Assembly (NCBI GenBank): GCA_036939355.1
Contig: JALLAP010000222.1
Span: 1-15,886, forward strand
DNA: 15,886 nt
Direction: 5' to 3'
From: Thalassiosira profunda
Lineage: Eukaryota; Bacillariophyta; Thalassiosirophyceae; Thalassiosirales; Thalassiosiraceae
Below are positions 15,527-15,886 of this stretch, piece by piece. Below the pieces are notes generated by a model. It was not told the origin of the DNA and ran no database searches. It saw nothing but the letters and a program-made list of their open reading frames with translations. Within the stretch, counting starts at the first letter, position 1, and each line of letters opens with the position of its first letter. Position numbers and translations under genes: made by a program.

Positions 15527-15886
15527 TCAAGTCTCCGTCGTCTTTGCATTCTCCTTCTCCTTCTGCCTCGCATACTGCTCTTCTTTCATCGTCTGAACCA
15601 ATTTGTGGTTGTTGCAGAAGTCTTTGTGGCTAGGCCAAGCCTTCAACTGACACTCCCTGGAACAATCTACCAGCGAGATCCGTCGAGAATTCATGTGAGT
15701 GAAAGTCAAGAGAACGTTGGTTCTTGGACAAAGGTAAACTCACAGTACTTGAGCTTGCAACGAGTGCATAGCATGAGTTTGCTGCGGTCGTCTTCCTTTC
15801 CGCAGGTCTCACATAGCCCCCTTTTGTCGTTGTGCTTGACCGCCTTGTACATTTCGACAAGACACTGGCATGGGAGCCTCTTCGTA
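15527..15886 (-). CDS. MYND zinc-finger protein, C-terminal part, truncated by the window edge
   Basis: On the minus strand the visible exons are 15886-15744 (continuing beyond the window) and 15666-15527. The intron 15743-15667 (77 nt) starts GTGAGT and ends GGTAG, phase 1. The spliced fragment of 93 aa begins KRLPCQCLVEMYKAVK, then carries a full MYND finger: CETCGKEDDRSKLMLCTRC, then KLKYYCSREC, then QLKAWPSHKDFC. It ends in a charged Lys/Glu/Gln-rich tail. The KRLPCQCL block plus MYND matches the HRIPCRCL block of the MYND gene at 8944-9894, so the two are paralogues on the same strand about 6 kb apart. The introns interrupt the finger at different places in the two genes. A protein-interaction or regulatory role is inferred from the family only. 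The N-terminus lies outside the window. Confidence 0.87.

Overview
This window looks like nuclear DNA from a photosynthetic stramenopile, most likely a diatom. The evidence is indirect. Genes are densely packed on both strands and carry short GT-AG introns of about 70-119 nt. One protein has a signal peptide ending in the AF/ASAFAP-type motif used for import into secondary plastids. Two genes encode the MYND family with an upstream 'RIPCxCL' block, which I associate with diatoms. There is no bacterial operon layout, and no tRNA, rRNA, CRISPR array or recognisable transposon was found.

Layout, left to right: (1) + strand 98-2235, a three-exon REXO4-type DEDDh exonuclease with a predicted N-terminal membrane anchor and a C-terminal NYN/PIN-like domain. 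(2) + strand 2534-3092, a two-exon GFA/CENP-V-type zinc protein. (3) - strand 3373-4103, a two-exon coiled-coil protein built from five tandem 28-residue repeats. (4) + strand 4792-5532, a class I SAM methyltransferase. (5) - strand 5556-7679, GatA, the amidase subunit of organellar Glu-tRNA(Gln) amidotransferase. (6) + strand 7866-8780, a plastid-targeted multi-pass membrane protein of unknown function. (7) - strand 8944-9894, a MYND zinc-finger protein with a 25-nt microexon and an apparent frameshift near its N-terminus. (8) + strand 10205-11793, a four-exon protein kinase homologue lacking the catalytic Asp, a probable pseudokinase. (9) - strand 11972-15208, intronless XPF/ERCC4/Rad1 structure-specific endonuclease. 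(10) - strand 15527 to beyond the right edge, a second MYND-family gene, partial.

The genes do not form one pathway. Nucleic-acid enzymes recur (REXO4-like exonuclease, XPF nuclease), along with organelle functions (GatA, the plastid membrane protein). Several neighbours are tightly convergent: genes 4 and 5 have only 23 nt between stop codons, so their 3' UTRs must overlap the opposite gene.

The features most worth a second look are the exonuclease-NYN fusion, the 28-residue repeat protein, the pseudokinase, and the MYND gene, which combines a microexon, a frameshift and a perfect 15-bp hairpin inside coding sequence. No clearly new multi-gene system is visible. Exon boundaries were inferred by hand from splice consensus plus restoration of conserved motifs; no transcript data were available.
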